Shown: positions 11,224 through 21,555 of the stretch, piece after piece | Position numbering within the stretch: position 1 is the first letter of the stretch | Layout of the letters: each line of letters starts with the position of its first letter | DNA from: Sycobia sp. Sy_11 | Taxonomy: Eukaryota > Arthropoda > Insecta > Hymenoptera > Epichrysomallidae | DNA length: 64,000 nucleotides | Assembly (NCBI GenBank): GCA_018907035.1 | Contig: JACCIC010000278.1 | Span: forward strand, 250,001 to 314,000 | Reading direction: 5' to 3' | Translations under genes and position numbers: made by a program | The notes under the pieces: model-generated | Databases searched by the model: none | What the model saw: only the letters and a program-made list of their open reading frames with translations | Told to the model about the DNA's origin: nothing

Positions 11224-11400
11224 GGGAATTCCGGTGGACCCTTATTTTATACTGAGAGGCTTCTAGCGGTCTCGATTTATGCGAGCCATCCGTGATTGAA
11301 TCGGTATCCACGGTGATCTTGTCCCCTAGATCTTCGTAACGTCTTTCGAGTGGATTGAAAATCCAATCTGTTTCCTTCACGTTCCTAACTTAACCATCTT
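11224..11400 (-). pseudogene. Conserved C-terminal tail of Gypsy copy 3
   Basis: The minus strand reads KETDWIFNPLERRYEDLGDK, then ITVDTDSITDGSHKSRPLEA and SQYKIRVHRNSQ before the (TA)n tract turns the frame into Tyr/Ile repeats. The block DWIxxxxRYEDLGD...SHxxxPLEAS is shared with copy 5b (45840-46000) and copy 2 (8515-8620). It marks the C-terminal end of the polyprotein in this Gypsy group; I know no function for it. Confidence 0.6.
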
Positions 11401-11659
11401 TCGTTAGTGGGCGGCGCAAATCCTGCGTGAATATGTGTGGTTCGGTGGGGTTTGGGTTGGATTTTTGTCGATCTAATCGGTTGGTAAGCGGAATACTTGT
11501 ATAAAGTAACCTCAAATGACGTATTATTCGTTAATCGTCCTATCTGGGGGTGCTCCTATTCAATTCCTAGAACCTGAGTCGCATCCGGACTGAACGAGAT
11601 CAGATTTTGCGTTCCTTCGTCTCGCACCTCGTATAGTTCCTTTATGAACTCTGTCATAT

Positions 11660-12160
11660 TTAGGTGGCGTGCCGTCACCACTGATTCACATCCTTGCGTT
11701 AAAGAATGACCTCGAGCGCATTCATGTTCAGGTGATGTATCATCACCTTTGGTGTACATCGTTGAATGGACAGCATACCCCTGGGGGAAACGGCGACTCT
11801 GGACCATTTATTTGTAGGTGGTGTATCATCACCTCTGGTATGTATTCTTGAATGGACAGTATATCCCTGGGCGAAAGGACGTCCCCAGGTGCGCCTATTT
11901 ATAGGTGGTGTATCATCACCTTTGGCGTACATCCTTGAATGGATAGTACCCCCCCTGGGGAAACGGCGAGTCAGGACCATCTATTTGTAGATGGTGTATC
12001 ATCACCTCTGATGGACACCCTTGAACGGACAGTACCCCCCTGAGGGGAACGGCGCCTCAGGACCGTCTATTTATAGGTGGTATATCATCGCCTCTGGCGT
12101 ACATCCTTGAACGGGCCACAAACCCCTGGGGCAAACGGCATCCCCAGGACCTTGAACCTG
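11660..12160. repeat. Tandem repeat, unit about 86 bp, five to six copies
   Basis: A recurring block GGTGGTGTATCATCACC starts at about 11731, 11817, 11904, 11990 and 12076, spacings of 86, 87, 86 and 86 bp, with a shorter first unit near 11663. Each unit also carries CTTGAAYGGACAGTA and a C-run/GGGGAAACGGC segment. Copies differ at several positions, so the array is not new. It lies between the integrase and the conserved tail of Gypsy copy 3. The period is not a multiple of three, so it cannot keep one protein frame through the array. Confidence 0.9.
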
Positions 12161-12455
12161 GTTGATGGTGTCCGAATGGTGTAGGCCGCGACCTTTTCCT
12201 CTACCTCTGTGCATCTCCTTGCTAGTGACTGACAGAATCTAAAGGAGAAAAATGTAGAACGTTAAGGGAGTGGAACTTCTCATATCAGATATATGAACTC
12301 TCGTCCTTCTCCAGTTGGCCACATCTTCTAATTCATAACTAACAGGTGAAATTTTCTATATTACATTGGATGGTGACATTTATTTGGGCTCTTACATGGC
12401 CGAAACGTGGTCTGATTCTGACGATGGTAAATGACTTCGTCGGCATACCATGTCG

Positions 12456-12827
12456 TTAATTTCGAAGTTTTCGTGCCTTATATTGATGCCAGTTCTCATT
12501 TTGGACTAAAATCACAATCATCAATTTGATGGCCCTAATGGTTCTATTCACCATTTCCACGGGATTGGCCTGTGGATGATATGGTGTAATGTATTGCTGG
12601 ATAATACCTAATTCATCGAGCCTCGCGTTTACGAATTTATTTGCAAATTCCATGCCGTTGCCGGTTACAAGAAATTTTGGGCAACCCCACTTGAAAATCA
12701 TTAGCTCTTCGAAAACTGTCAGCACCGTTTCCCAGTGGCCATAAAATCCGTAGCTATACTGGACCGTAGACCTTCTATATTATTTTTTCTTATTAATCCT
12801 GCGCGTCCTCTGTGCGACACTTTATGT

Positions 12828-12883
<56 letters not shown>

Positions 12884-13372
12884 ATATACAAATCGCACGT
12901 ATTTATAAATTTTCGCTCTGATTGTGGGCCAATAGTAGTTTTGACTCGCCTTCTGGAGAGTCATTTTTACTCCGAAATGTCTTGATGTTATTGTGTTATG
13001 GCATTCGTGCATTATCCTTTCTCGATCTTTCGACGACATTACCAATTTCCAATCCTCTATGCCTGTTCCTAGTGTCTCAGTTGTCGTGGTTGGTCGGTGT
13101 TTATATAACAGACCGTTGACAACCTTCCAGTCTGTAAATCTCTCGGGTTGGCGGTTCAATTGTTTGAGTTTGTTTTCGTACCATCTGTCCTTCTCAATGG
13201 TCGTGAGAGAAGCGGTACATGATGCAGTTTCGGGAGGTGGTCGGGATAATGCGTCCGGCACCTTGTGGAGCGCGCCCTTTGCTGTGAACAGGACCCACTG
13301 CGCCAGGCGTCCTGCCGGATTTTTCAGTGTGTGCAGCCACCTTAAGCTGTTATGGTCAACCATGACCATCAA
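12456..13372 (-). pseudogene. Gypsy integrase (copy 3, broken)
   Basis: The polyprotein enters from RNase H (PAGRLAQWVLFTAKGA, PDALSRPP) into an integrase N-terminus with the histidine part ECHNTITSRHFGVKMT, then QKASQNYYWPTIRAKIYKYV. There the CPxC pair expected of the zinc finger is replaced by a Tyr/Ile run encoded by (TA)n at 12832-12878, after which RHKVSHRGRAG resumes. The core reads SSIATDFMA (first Asp), FLVTGNGMEFANKF (the second Asp replaced by Gly) and HPQANPVEMVNRTI (Glu present). A frame break lies at 12720. Inactive for several independent reasons. Confidence 0.85.
12832..12878. repeat. (TA)n microsatellite inside an integrase
   Basis: Pure TA run of about 46 bp that replaces the second half of the integrase zinc finger in Gypsy copy 3. 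Confidence 0.95.
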
Positions 13373-13700
13373 AGCCTCGCCTAAAAGATAGCCTCAAAAC
13401 CTCGCCTTCTCGACAGTCCATAGCACCGCTAAACACTCTTTTTCTGTTGCCGTATAATTAATTTCAGGCGTAGTTAGCGTCCTGCTGGCGTATACTAGGG
13501 ATGCTCTTCTCCTTGGATTATCTGGCTCAGCACAGCTGCAAGAGCATAGCTGCTGGCATCTGTATGTAAGGTGTATGGACTGTTTTGCATGCGCCTTGCC
13601 AAATACTGGCACTTGCGTTAACAAGATTTTCCACTTATTAAAAGCATCCTGTTGTTCGCTTTTCCATGTCGATGGTATGTTTTTCTATAGCAATTTTCTG
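13250..13700 (-). pseudogene. Gypsy RNase H (copy 3)
   Basis: Minus-strand segments in order: QNSPYTLHTDASSYALAA-like sequence near 13560, RRASLVYASRTLTTPEINYT, ATEKECLAVLWTVEKARF, then after a stop LGEALMVMVDHNSLRWL and KNPAGRLAQWVL. These are textbook RNase H segments of Gypsy pol. At least two frame changes (about 13390 and 13550) split the reading. Confidence 0.75.
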
Positions 13701-13819
13701 AGGGGTAACTTGACTTCTGCTAGATTTTCAATGAAGTAAGCATACCACCCGATCATTCCGAGGATTGCTCGGAGCGGCTTTATATTTCTCCGAGTTAGGT
13801 ACTCGTTCTGTGACTTAAC

Positions 13820-14346
13820 CCTACCCTAGGTATTTTACCTCTGGGCAGTAGAATTCGGATTTTTCTCTGTTTATTTGAAGTCCTTCTTCCTTAAGGCCCT
13901 GTTGTTTGGCCATCAGTTTCTGTGGATGTTTTTCAAACGAGTTTGTAGTAATTATGGTATCGTACATATACACAAAAACTGAAGATTGCCACTCAGGACC
14001 AAAGATGCATTGATAAGTAGGGCATTCGTGTGTATTGGTGAAGACCCTTATGTGGTATGGCAATTATTTCCATCTAACGGAATATGATGATATGCCTGGC
14101 TGAGATCTATCTTGGATAAATATCGAGCATCTCAAAGGTAAGTACGTCCATATGCGGCAGCGTGTATACATTCTTTTTAGTGACTTGGTTTACCGCTCTA
14201 TAATCAATGCAGCAGCGGCTTATTCCGTCTTTCTTGGGTACTATTATTGAACAACTACTCCAGAAGCTCTCTGAAGGTTCAATAATTCCTTCGCTTAGTC
14301 GTCTATCCATCTTAGCGTGCGCCTGTCGGAGATGCGACGTAGCCAT
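13820..14346 (-). pseudogene. Gypsy reverse transcriptase (copy 3, broken)
   Basis: Reads RRLSEGIIEPSESFWSSCSI, VPKKDGISRCCIDYRAVNQV, TKKNVYTLPHMDVL, then with frame changes the SQAYHHIP segment, VFVYMYDTIITTNSFEKHPQ and LQINREKSEFYCPEVKYLG. The catalytic YMDD reads YMYD: the first catalytic Asp is replaced by Tyr. Enzyme function would be lost even without the frameshifts. Confidence 0.85.
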
Positions 14347-14639
14347 TCTTTAATGGGACTGTGCGCTTGTACGTCGATATGGTGTAACGGTAGCTTTAGT
14401 TTAGCAAGCCTCTCAGGCTACTCTCAAGTACTTTTCGTTTTCTTTGATTCATAAGTAATCACCTGCAGGTGGCCTCCCTGCATGCTTGCGAATTTTAGAA
14501 GTATTTTTCGGGGTGTATAACAGGTGCGTGCTGCATAATCAATTGTTATTTTCAGCTTTACTAAAGAATCTATTCCTAGATTGACGTCGTACTTCAGTGA
14601 GTTCGAGACTAGTTGTCGTTATTTCTAGGTCGTGGATCT

Positions 14640-14872
14640 TAATATAGACGAGATCGACTTTTCCGCCATTGGCACATAGCTATGCATTGAATAGTTGCAT
14701 GTAAGACACAACTAGTATAGTCACCGACTAGACCATTTTTTCCGGTTGTCGACCAATGTAAGATTTCCGTACCCCCGGATGTAACAGTGCTGGAAATATT
14801 CTCCCTGCTATTTCCAAATTCAAGAGAAATCGATTTTCGTCGTTTTGTATTATTGCAAGAGGCTGTGAACAT
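14640..14872 (-). pseudogene. Gypsy aspartic protease (copy 3, broken)
   Basis: The minus strand near 14783 reads GRIFPALLHPGVRKSYIG. In copy 6 the matching segment is GKIFPALIDPGARKSYVA, which identifies it as the aspartic protease active site. Here the active Asp has become His, and both copies have Pro where retroviral-type proteases usually have Thr or Ser. The segment lies upstream of reverse transcriptase and downstream of the gag zinc knuckle. Confidence 0.6.
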
Positions 14873-14949
14873 GTGACTTCCCTAGCTCGAATTATGATGT
14901 TCAGTATACGTGAAAGATGGTCGATATACGTGTTACTAATTGTTAGAGT

Positions 14950-15791
14950 GATATGACTGGGCAGTTGCGGAGTTCACTCCATTCTCCGGTGTCATTCTTA
15001 GTTTTCTGGCACATGTCCATTAGGACCGCAACATATGGAGTTAGCGCTAGTCCCATCGTTTCCTCTGTAACTAAAGCAGTGTAGCCTGCATTTATATGTC
15101 AATCGACCTGCCCAGTGACCTGGTTTGCGGCAGATCCAGCATGGTCAATTGTCTGCCCCATGGCTGTTTCTCCTAGGCTCTCCATTCGGTAGCGTCCGAA
15201 GCCTTTCTCGGCGCTGTCTGTCACTACTGGTTGATCTATCACAACTTGTTGCTCTATCTCCTCTATTCTCCGAACGTAGCCAAGAATATCGGTATTGATA
15301 GTTCGTATCCCTGTACGATGCGTATGTACGTTCGGGGCTCTGTTGTGAATATGATCGGCTGTAATGAGGTGATGGACTCTTGTTTCGGCTTGATGATGGT
15401 CGATAGGGTGTGCGTATGGATCGGGACGGTGATGGTTATTCCCTATTCAGGCTTGTATTTGTCAGGTTCTATATTTATAGCTCCTACTAGCTTATTGTGG
15501 ATTTTGTTGAGTTAAGTTCAGGACATGTGTTATGTCGAATAACTCTTGTGAAGCGGCCTCTGTTTTACCGACTTCGTCGAAATCTTTCCATTCTGCTACA
15601 TTCTTTCCGAAAAGACGTTTTAATTCACGTTAATTTAGCCCGTTACGAAGAATCTGAAGTGACTCATCTAGGTTTACGTTCTGGTGTCGAGCCTCTCTTA
15701 ATAACTCTTCTGTGTTCGTTTCGGCGAACATACTATTCAACCATCTTTTTTCACTCTCGACTACATCGTCTTTAATCGGTGCGGATGCCAT
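14950..15791 (-). pseudogene. Gypsy gag (copy 3, broken)
   Basis: The Met at 15791 opens MASAPIKDDVVESEKRWLNS, and the frame continues through FAETNTEELLREARHQNVNL to a stop near 15630, then RELKRLFGKNVAEWKDFDEV. A degenerate CCHC nucleic-acid-binding knuckle (CWICRKPGHWAG) reads near 15140-15110. Gag would form the particle shell. Several stops follow. The start was chosen because it is the first Met of a charged N-terminus directly beneath an AT-rich non-coding leader. Confidence 0.6.
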
Positions 15792-15829
15792 TTCAACTTA
15801 CTCTTAATTAGTAGTCAACTTAATTAAAT

Positions 15830-16800
15830 TTGTTGAATTTAAAAAACCTATTTATAGTATAATGATTTCTAGTATAAACGCGATGATTTAATAAATTAAT
15901 TATATAAATTAACATTTTCGTTTTATGTTAAGTTATTGTTTATTGATCATAATTATAATAATTATTTATTGCAACAGTCACCTAGAATTACCCAGTGACA
16001 TAAATAAATATGTAGTCAAAGTAATTATTGCTAGTTAATATTGTATAATTTAAATAATCTTGGTTTATTCTTAAGAATTTATCTTTATTCAAGTTTAATT
16101 TATGATATTATTATTGTTATTATTATCGATGTTTTTGTTTTATTAGTTTAGTCTGTTATTAATTGTATTAACTATTTCCTCTTCGCTGTTCTCCTGTTAT
16201 TTTGCTATACTTGTTAGTTATAATATTGTTTTAGTCTATATCCTCTTGATTTATTCCTGAGAATGCCTCCTTATGTTGAATATAAGCATCAGATATGCGT
16301 AGTTCATAAGTTGAAGCATGTGGCTATGTAGATAACTGTGTCAGATAAATATATGTTTATTTAAATAAATGGGGGAATTCACTTTTTATATTGTGAATTT
16401 ACTAGGAGTATATTGTTTAAACCATTCTGAAAAATAGCGAGGGTACCAAGTGTGCATAAGAACTTCTTGCTGTCAATTCTGTGCCTGTAGATGTGTGTTT
16501 ATTCTGTGCTTGTTGTGGATGGTCAAAAATGAGTTCCTTATTATTTTCTTGAAATTTTTTATTATTTATCCACTCCTTTTGGATTTAATATTTACTATTC
16601 TGTGGACATTTGTGAACTTATAGTACTTTGCAGAATTGCAAAATTTCAATTCCTTTCTGGTGGTTTGTCTCTGACAATTTTTTGTATGCACTGGCATGTG
16701 CGTAGGTTATGTAACGCTCAGAACTATCTCTGTCTAGCTAATTCATGTGTTGATTCTAAATTTTTATAGCAAGCTTGTGGTACTAAATTTGTAGAAGAAA
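15830..16800. other. AT-rich non-coding stretch
   Basis: No open frame of note. It may include the 5' leader or LTR of the minus-strand Gypsy copy 3, but no primer-binding site or TG...CA ends could be fixed. Confidence 0.4.
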
Positions 16801-16902
16801 TATCTCTATCTTAAAAAAAGGTGTTGTGGCCGAAAGGGGAAAGGGCAAAAATGCACATATATGGGGTAAATGTATTATTATATATACAGGTCAATAGAAA
16901 AG

Positions 16903-16910
<8 letters not shown>

Positions 16911-16937
<27 letters not shown>
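16911..16937. repeat. (TA)n microsatellite
   Basis: TA run directly against the TGTGATG end of the LTR-like block that starts at 16938. Confidence 0.95.
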
Positions 16938-16940
<3 letters not shown>

Positions 16941-17861
16941 GATGCCGCGAAATCACGATCACCCGGAACGAACTTTACGCTCTACCGGGGTGTTCTCGTT
17001 CACGCACGCACACACAAAAAAAATAAAAGTCCTCACTCACTTACCCCCTTTGCTGCAGAGGGGGTCCCGCCGGTCTGGAAGGGAAAGGCTTCAGATCAAA
17101 AAAAGAACGCAACAACGCGGAATCATTTCCTTTTTTTGTCTTTCTTTATTTAACACCACTTGATTCACACTGTACGATAGTTCACAGTTCATGCGCGCCT
17201 ATCCTAACCCGGTCCCCGCGTTCGACGCGCCCCGACCGCGGTCCGCGCCCCGACGCGCCCACCGAACCTGGAGGAGGATGTTCGAGGGATGGGAAGAGGG
17301 GACAGGAGACACAAGGGAGAAACGGGGGGGGGAAACACACGCGGTGGATGATCGCCGCTCACCGGGATACTCCGTGATCCGCTGACGTCCGTTGATCCGG
17401 GCAGGCACACCACACATCCGAGTGTGGAAGTAGGCGCCGGTGATGGGAGCCGCCCGTGACGTCCCTCCTGCTGTCTCTCTCTCTCCAGCTCACCTTATCG
17501 GCCCTTATAGCTGCCCCTTTCTTGTCTGCTGGGCTTCCTCGGCTCTGCCCGTTCTACTTCTTCTTGCTTCACTCTCTCTCTCTCTCTCTCTTTTCCTCCT
17601 ACCTTTTTCTCTACCTCTACTTTGCTTCTTCTCTTACTTTCTCTTACTTTCTCTTACTTTCTCTTACTTTCTTCTCTTACTTTTCTCTTACTTCTTCTCT
17701 TTCAACCCGCTATCCTCTCACCTCTCGGTTAGGCGGCCAACCACGCAGTGCCGTCGTCTCGCTACTCGCCGGGAAGAAGGAGGGAAAAAGGGGGGGGGGG
17801 AATTTCGGCGGCTGCCGGCGACGGCCGACCGCGGTCTTGACGTGCCGAATACGCGCTTACA
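16938..17861 (-). repeat. LTR-like block, family T, copy 1
   Basis: A CpG-rich 924-bp block between AT-rich flanks, starting TGTGATGCCGCGAAAT and ending GCGCTTACA, so it has TG...CA ends on either strand. A related block at 61157-61908 shares the start (TGTGATGC, CGAAA), the internal GAGG..GTCCCGCC and the end region (CCGACGGCTG-like). AATAAA occurs only on the minus strand near 17148, which favours minus orientation. Long Leu/Ser-rich open frames here (17440-17929) come from CT-rich repeats. Both copies abut (TA)n. LTR identity is inference; no primer site adjoins it, so it could be a solo LTR. Confidence 0.55.
17575..17715. repeat. CT-rich and CTCTTACTTT repeats
   Basis: A (CT)n stretch followed by repeated CTCTTACTTT units. 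It lies inside LTR-like block T copy 1 and explains the Ser/Leu-rich open frames across it. Confidence 0.85.
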
Positions 17862-18880
17862 AAAAAAAATCGGTTGCCTTTAGCATTTTTTTTTCTTTAT
17901 TCTGTACCCTATCCTATTTCTTTAATTAATTTTTTTTTATTTCTATCATCTCTTATCCATCTTAATCTATTTATTATCTTTAGTTAGTTTATTTCTATTA
18001 TCTCTATCATATCTTAATCTATTTGTTATTTTATCCTTTAGTTTATCATTTTTTTTTCAAAACCTCCTTTCTAACAATATTTATGAGTGATAAGTAATTA
18101 TTCAATACTATTTTCCAATTTGATTTACTATTAAGTAATTAAGCTCTTTTGTATAAACCGTTTTTTTTTTAAATAATCTAACATAGAATTTTAAAAATTT
18201 CCTAAGCAACTAATTTATTTAATAAAAAAAATATTTATTAAAAATGGCTGATTGTTGAATTTTATTTTATAGTTTAAATTCTTTCAATTATTTAATATAA
18301 AAATTTCGATTAAATAGTATAAAATTTTAATATTATTTATATTTCACATTTACTTAAAATTTTTTTATTTGATTTTCATAGAATGTGGAAATAATTCTTA
18401 AGTTCTAAATATAGATTGTAAAATTTATAATTATTATTAACCATAAAAAAAGTAGAACAATTTAACTTTGTCATTGATCATGTAACTCTTAATTGTTAGT
18501 GCAATCTATTATCATTAATTTCATTCACATTCATCAGTTATCTTATTAATTAATTTCTATTATTTTATTCTAATTATTTCTAATTTATACTTATTATTTA
18601 TTTATTCTTATTATCTAATTTATGCCTATTATGTCTAATTATCCCTAATTTATGCTATTCATTTATTCTTATTAACTTATTTATGTCCCTTATTTCTAAT
18701 TATCCATTACTATATTAAACTAATGCAGTGGTATATCAAGAATGAGAACTTATAATATATGTACAAAGTAACATTTTAAAATAATCTTTTGCTATTGTTG
18801 TTAATAGTGAGTTCAATAAACTCCTATTTTCTTCAGCAATGTTGATACGTAACAATCTGATGCATTGCTCTTGGTTCGTG
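17862..18880. other. AT-rich stretch, no gene seen
   Basis: About 1 kb with long A and T homopolymers and TTATT-type simple sequence. No domain or RNA gene was recognised. Confidence 0.6.
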
Positions 18881-18884
18881 TGCG

Positions 18885-19027
18885 GGACGAACAGGGAGGA
18901 GGGGGACCGTGCCGAGTACAAGGCGCGACGGCGCGCGCAAGCGCCTTAAAGTTTTTTTGTCCACGGGATGGCGCTCGCATCGTCTTTTTCCTGGACGAGT
19001 CGGCGCGGGCGCCTTATGACTCTTGTC

Positions 19028-19085
<58 letters not shown>
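18885..19085. repeat. Short GC-rich block ending on a (TA)n tract
   Basis: About 145 bp of CpG-rich sequence (18885-19029) in very AT-rich DNA, ending GTCACA against a (TA)n run of 19030-19085. On the minus strand it begins TGTGAC beside (TA)n, like the TGTGATG ends of blocks T1 and T2. It may be a fragment of a related LTR; the similarity is short. Confidence 0.4.
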
Positions 19086-19087
<2 letters not shown>

Positions 19088-19089
19088 TA

Positions 19090-19634
19090 ATATGAGAATG
19101 TATGTATTATTTTGGTAGCTTTTAATGCATGTATTATGTTTAGTAGCTTTCTCATTCTATGTAAATATTAATAATAAGGTAATCTCATCGACCTTGTTTT
19201 ACTTTGTAATTAGGTATCTATAGAGACGGTAGGGACAAGCAGCATTTATAAAAATATGTGTGGATTTGGCCTGCTAACGATGGGCCGCCTAACTACAGAG
19301 GTTATGCTCTGTCTCTCTCTTGAACTGTAAAACCGCATAATTATTACGAAGTTATTTGCGGCTCCCGTCGGCTTCAAGCATTGGGCTCTATTTGTAATCG
19401 GTGCACTATCACACGTCTACTCGTATCTTTACTTACCTGGTATGCTGCTCACCTACACTGACGAATGGGGAAAAGGAGAAATGAAAACGATAGATATTAC
19501 AATATTTATTTCAATTATGTCAAATATTTATTATAACAATACTTTCCATATGTTGCGCATGGCTAACAATAAGAAGCTAATTACATTCTATGTACATCGG
19601 GCAATTACTTCAAAATTTCCGACGTTACATTACA
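19090..19634. other. Unassigned sequence before the integrase relic
   Basis: No motif recognised. An open frame starting at 19442 runs into the integrase start but its first half matches nothing I know. Confidence 0.35.
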
Positions 19635-20330
19635 ATGTGGGAATCATCGGCGATCTTTGGGAGTATGATGTAATACCTCGACGAAATAATGCAATGATAA
19701 GTATTGCTTCTTAGTCATTGTTGTAGATGTACTCAGTAAATATAGATGAGTGGAGCTACTTAGTGAGAAATATGCAACTGAAATTATAGTAGCGTTTAGC
19801 AAGATTCTTGATCGCGTCACCAGTCGGCTCAAGGCAAAAATTCGTGGGATCGGCTTTTCAGTCAGATATGAAGAGACATAGTATAAAATTTGGAGTCGTT
19901 CGTCATCCTGATATTGAAGCAGCCGTGGTTGAAAGACTTAAGAGTAAAATACAAAACGTTATATTAATGTGTTTCAAATTATTATAAATGCCTACAATCC
20001 TACTCTATATGAGAATGAAACCGTCGAACATGATCTTGTATAACTATGAGAAACTTCGCAGAAATCTATAAAAATAGACAAAAGAAAATCTATAAAAGAC
20101 ACAACTTCAAATACTCAAAAAGTGAGATTATCCATGGTTTCTTTTACATTGAAGAACTCACACAAGATGGAAAGCAGCGTATTACGGACAACGAACGTTT
20201 CAAAATTGAGTGTATTATTAATAAAAAGGGTAGAAGCTCAAAAAAATTTGTTCTCGTCAAGTGGGTCAGAAATACGGTTAAGTTTCATTCCTGAATGGAG
20301 GCATGCGAACTAGAAAGTGTATAGTTGTGG
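19635..20330 (+). pseudogene. Polinton/Maverick-type integrase relic
   Basis: The family encodes a retroviral-like integrase in large self-synthesising DNA transposons. Visible pieces in order: GDLWEYDVIPRRNNA (the DLWQ-D start of the core), VVDVLSKYRWVELLSEKYAT-like sequence near 19720-19790, VVRHPDIEAAVVERLKSKIQ (19895-19950), a tail with YNYEKL, then HGFFYIEELTQDGKQ and FKIECIINKKGRSSKKF-VLVKWV (20130-20290), a chromodomain-like end. Order and motifs fit the integrase seen in Polintons and in transposon-derived proteins such as F54H12.3. Stops and frame changes are frequent. No Polinton polymerase, ATPase or capsid gene was found nearby, so it is an isolated fragment. Confidence 0.65.
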
Positions 20331-20434
20331 ATAGTATTGAAGAATTTTATCTAGTTCTACCCAGCAATATTAGTATGATTTATTACATCGTTAATACGAA
20401 GAGTTGCTTTACTACCCATTTATCACGCAAAATA

Positions 20435-21555
20435 CGAGGTTCGACAAGTAAATAATGCGACAAAATTAAAAAATTGAGTATATTTAAAAATTAAGGCACA
20501 TTGATGTGGTCGCCTTCAAAGTAGTCCCATCTCGCATCTATACACTTAGTCCAGCGAGTTTTCCAGTTTTCATAACAATTCTGGAACACTTCTTATGGGA
20601 CATCCCCAAGCACTTCATTACAGATTCTCGAATGTCTTCAATCGAGTCAAAAGTCGACCTTTGACGAAGTTTTCAACATTTCAAGTTTTTAAACGGGGGA
20701 ATAGGAAAAACTCGCAAGGCGACATGTCCAACAGTGCGGTTGTGGTAACGTTGCGATGCCTTTAAACACCAAAAACTGAGAGTCTTTGCGATCTCTGGAC
20801 GCACTCTGAGCATTCTTTTTCGTAATTTTTCAAGCCCATTGCGGTAGAATACTTGATTTATGGTTTATTCAGGCGGTACAAACTCTTTGTAAACCACCCC
20901 TTTGCTTTCGAAGAAGTAAATGAACATGGTTTTCACTTTGGACTTGCTCATTCTCGCCCTGAGTTCTGAAAGAACCAACTTTCATCACCAGTAATAACTT
21001 GAAGAGTTAAGAGTAGGATCACTGTCAACCTGCTCGAGGCAATCTCGAGCGATGTTCATTCGGTGGGCTTTTTGCTCATCTTAGAAGTTCTTCGATACCA
21101 TCTTCGCGTACAGCTTTTTATTGGCGAAATTTTCGGTTAAAATCTTCCTAACTGTTACCCGGTTAATATCCAACTTGTCAGCCAACATTCGAATGGTTGA
21201 TCGCCGGTCTTGACGAACAAGGGCGTGGATGCGCTGCACACTTCGCGCCTCGTCTGTGACGCTCTCATGTCCTTTTTTAAAATCGGCATGCCACCGAAGC
21301 AGCTGACTACGGCTCAAGGCATCACTACCATACAGTTTAAGCACTTTTTCATCAGTTTCTGTCGCGGTTTTGCCGAGTTTCGCACAAAATGTTATCGCGC
21401 ATGGTTACTCTAAATTTCTCTGTTCCATTTTTGTGACATGCACTACTCGTGCGCTGTTACAAAGCACTAAACAGCTGGCGAAAAAATGATCGTACAAGGC
21501 TCGTCCATGTCCCAATCGAGAGAGTAGGAAACTTCTATCGCGCTGGTTAAAATTA
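20435..21555 (-). pseudogene. Mariner transposase copy B1 (broken)
   Basis: Minus-strand DDE/D transposase. The Met at 21428 (MEQRNLE) opens the N-terminus, then LGKTATETDEKVLKLYGSDA, LSRSQLLRWHADFKKGHESV, and LADKLDINRVTVRKILTENF, the two helix-turn-helix halves. VITGDESWFFQ near 20985 carries the first catalytic Asp; MSKSKVKTMFIYFFESKGVV follows. The region with the second and third Asp is degraded and shortened near 20700. Stops include TAA after MEQRNLE. The sequence upstream (21430-21555) looks like its 5' untranslated part, and the left end near 20435 lies at ACGAGGTTCGACAAGTAAAT. It adjoins a second, truncated copy of a related mariner. Confidence 0.8.

Larger units (their letters stand above)
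11224..15791 (-). mobile_element. Minus-strand Gypsy retrotransposon, nearly complete coding part (Gypsy copy 3)
   Basis: Gypsy order on the minus strand: gag (15791-14950), protease (14872-14640), reverse transcriptase (14346-13820), RNase H (13624-13250), integrase (13372-12456) and tail (12180-11224). The tail ends on the (TA)n tract at 11198-11222. Two repeats sit inside it: (TA)n within the integrase and an 86-bp tandem array in the tail. All domains are disrupted by stops or frameshifts. No flanking LTR pair was identified; the AT-rich 15830-16800 upstream may include the 5' leader. Confidence 0.8.

Noticed and set aside
11660..12160. CRISPR-like array
   Set aside because: Units are contiguous 86-bp repeats without unique spacers, in a eukaryotic Gypsy element.
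16870..17163. Tyr/Ile-repeat peptide frames
   Set aside because: Translations of (TA)n; the same occurs at 18946-19155, 28747-28977 and 59166-59423.
17440..17929. Two long Leu/Ser/Phe-rich open frames resembling membrane proteins
   Set aside because: They arise from CT-rich and CTCTTACTTT repeats within an LTR-like block.
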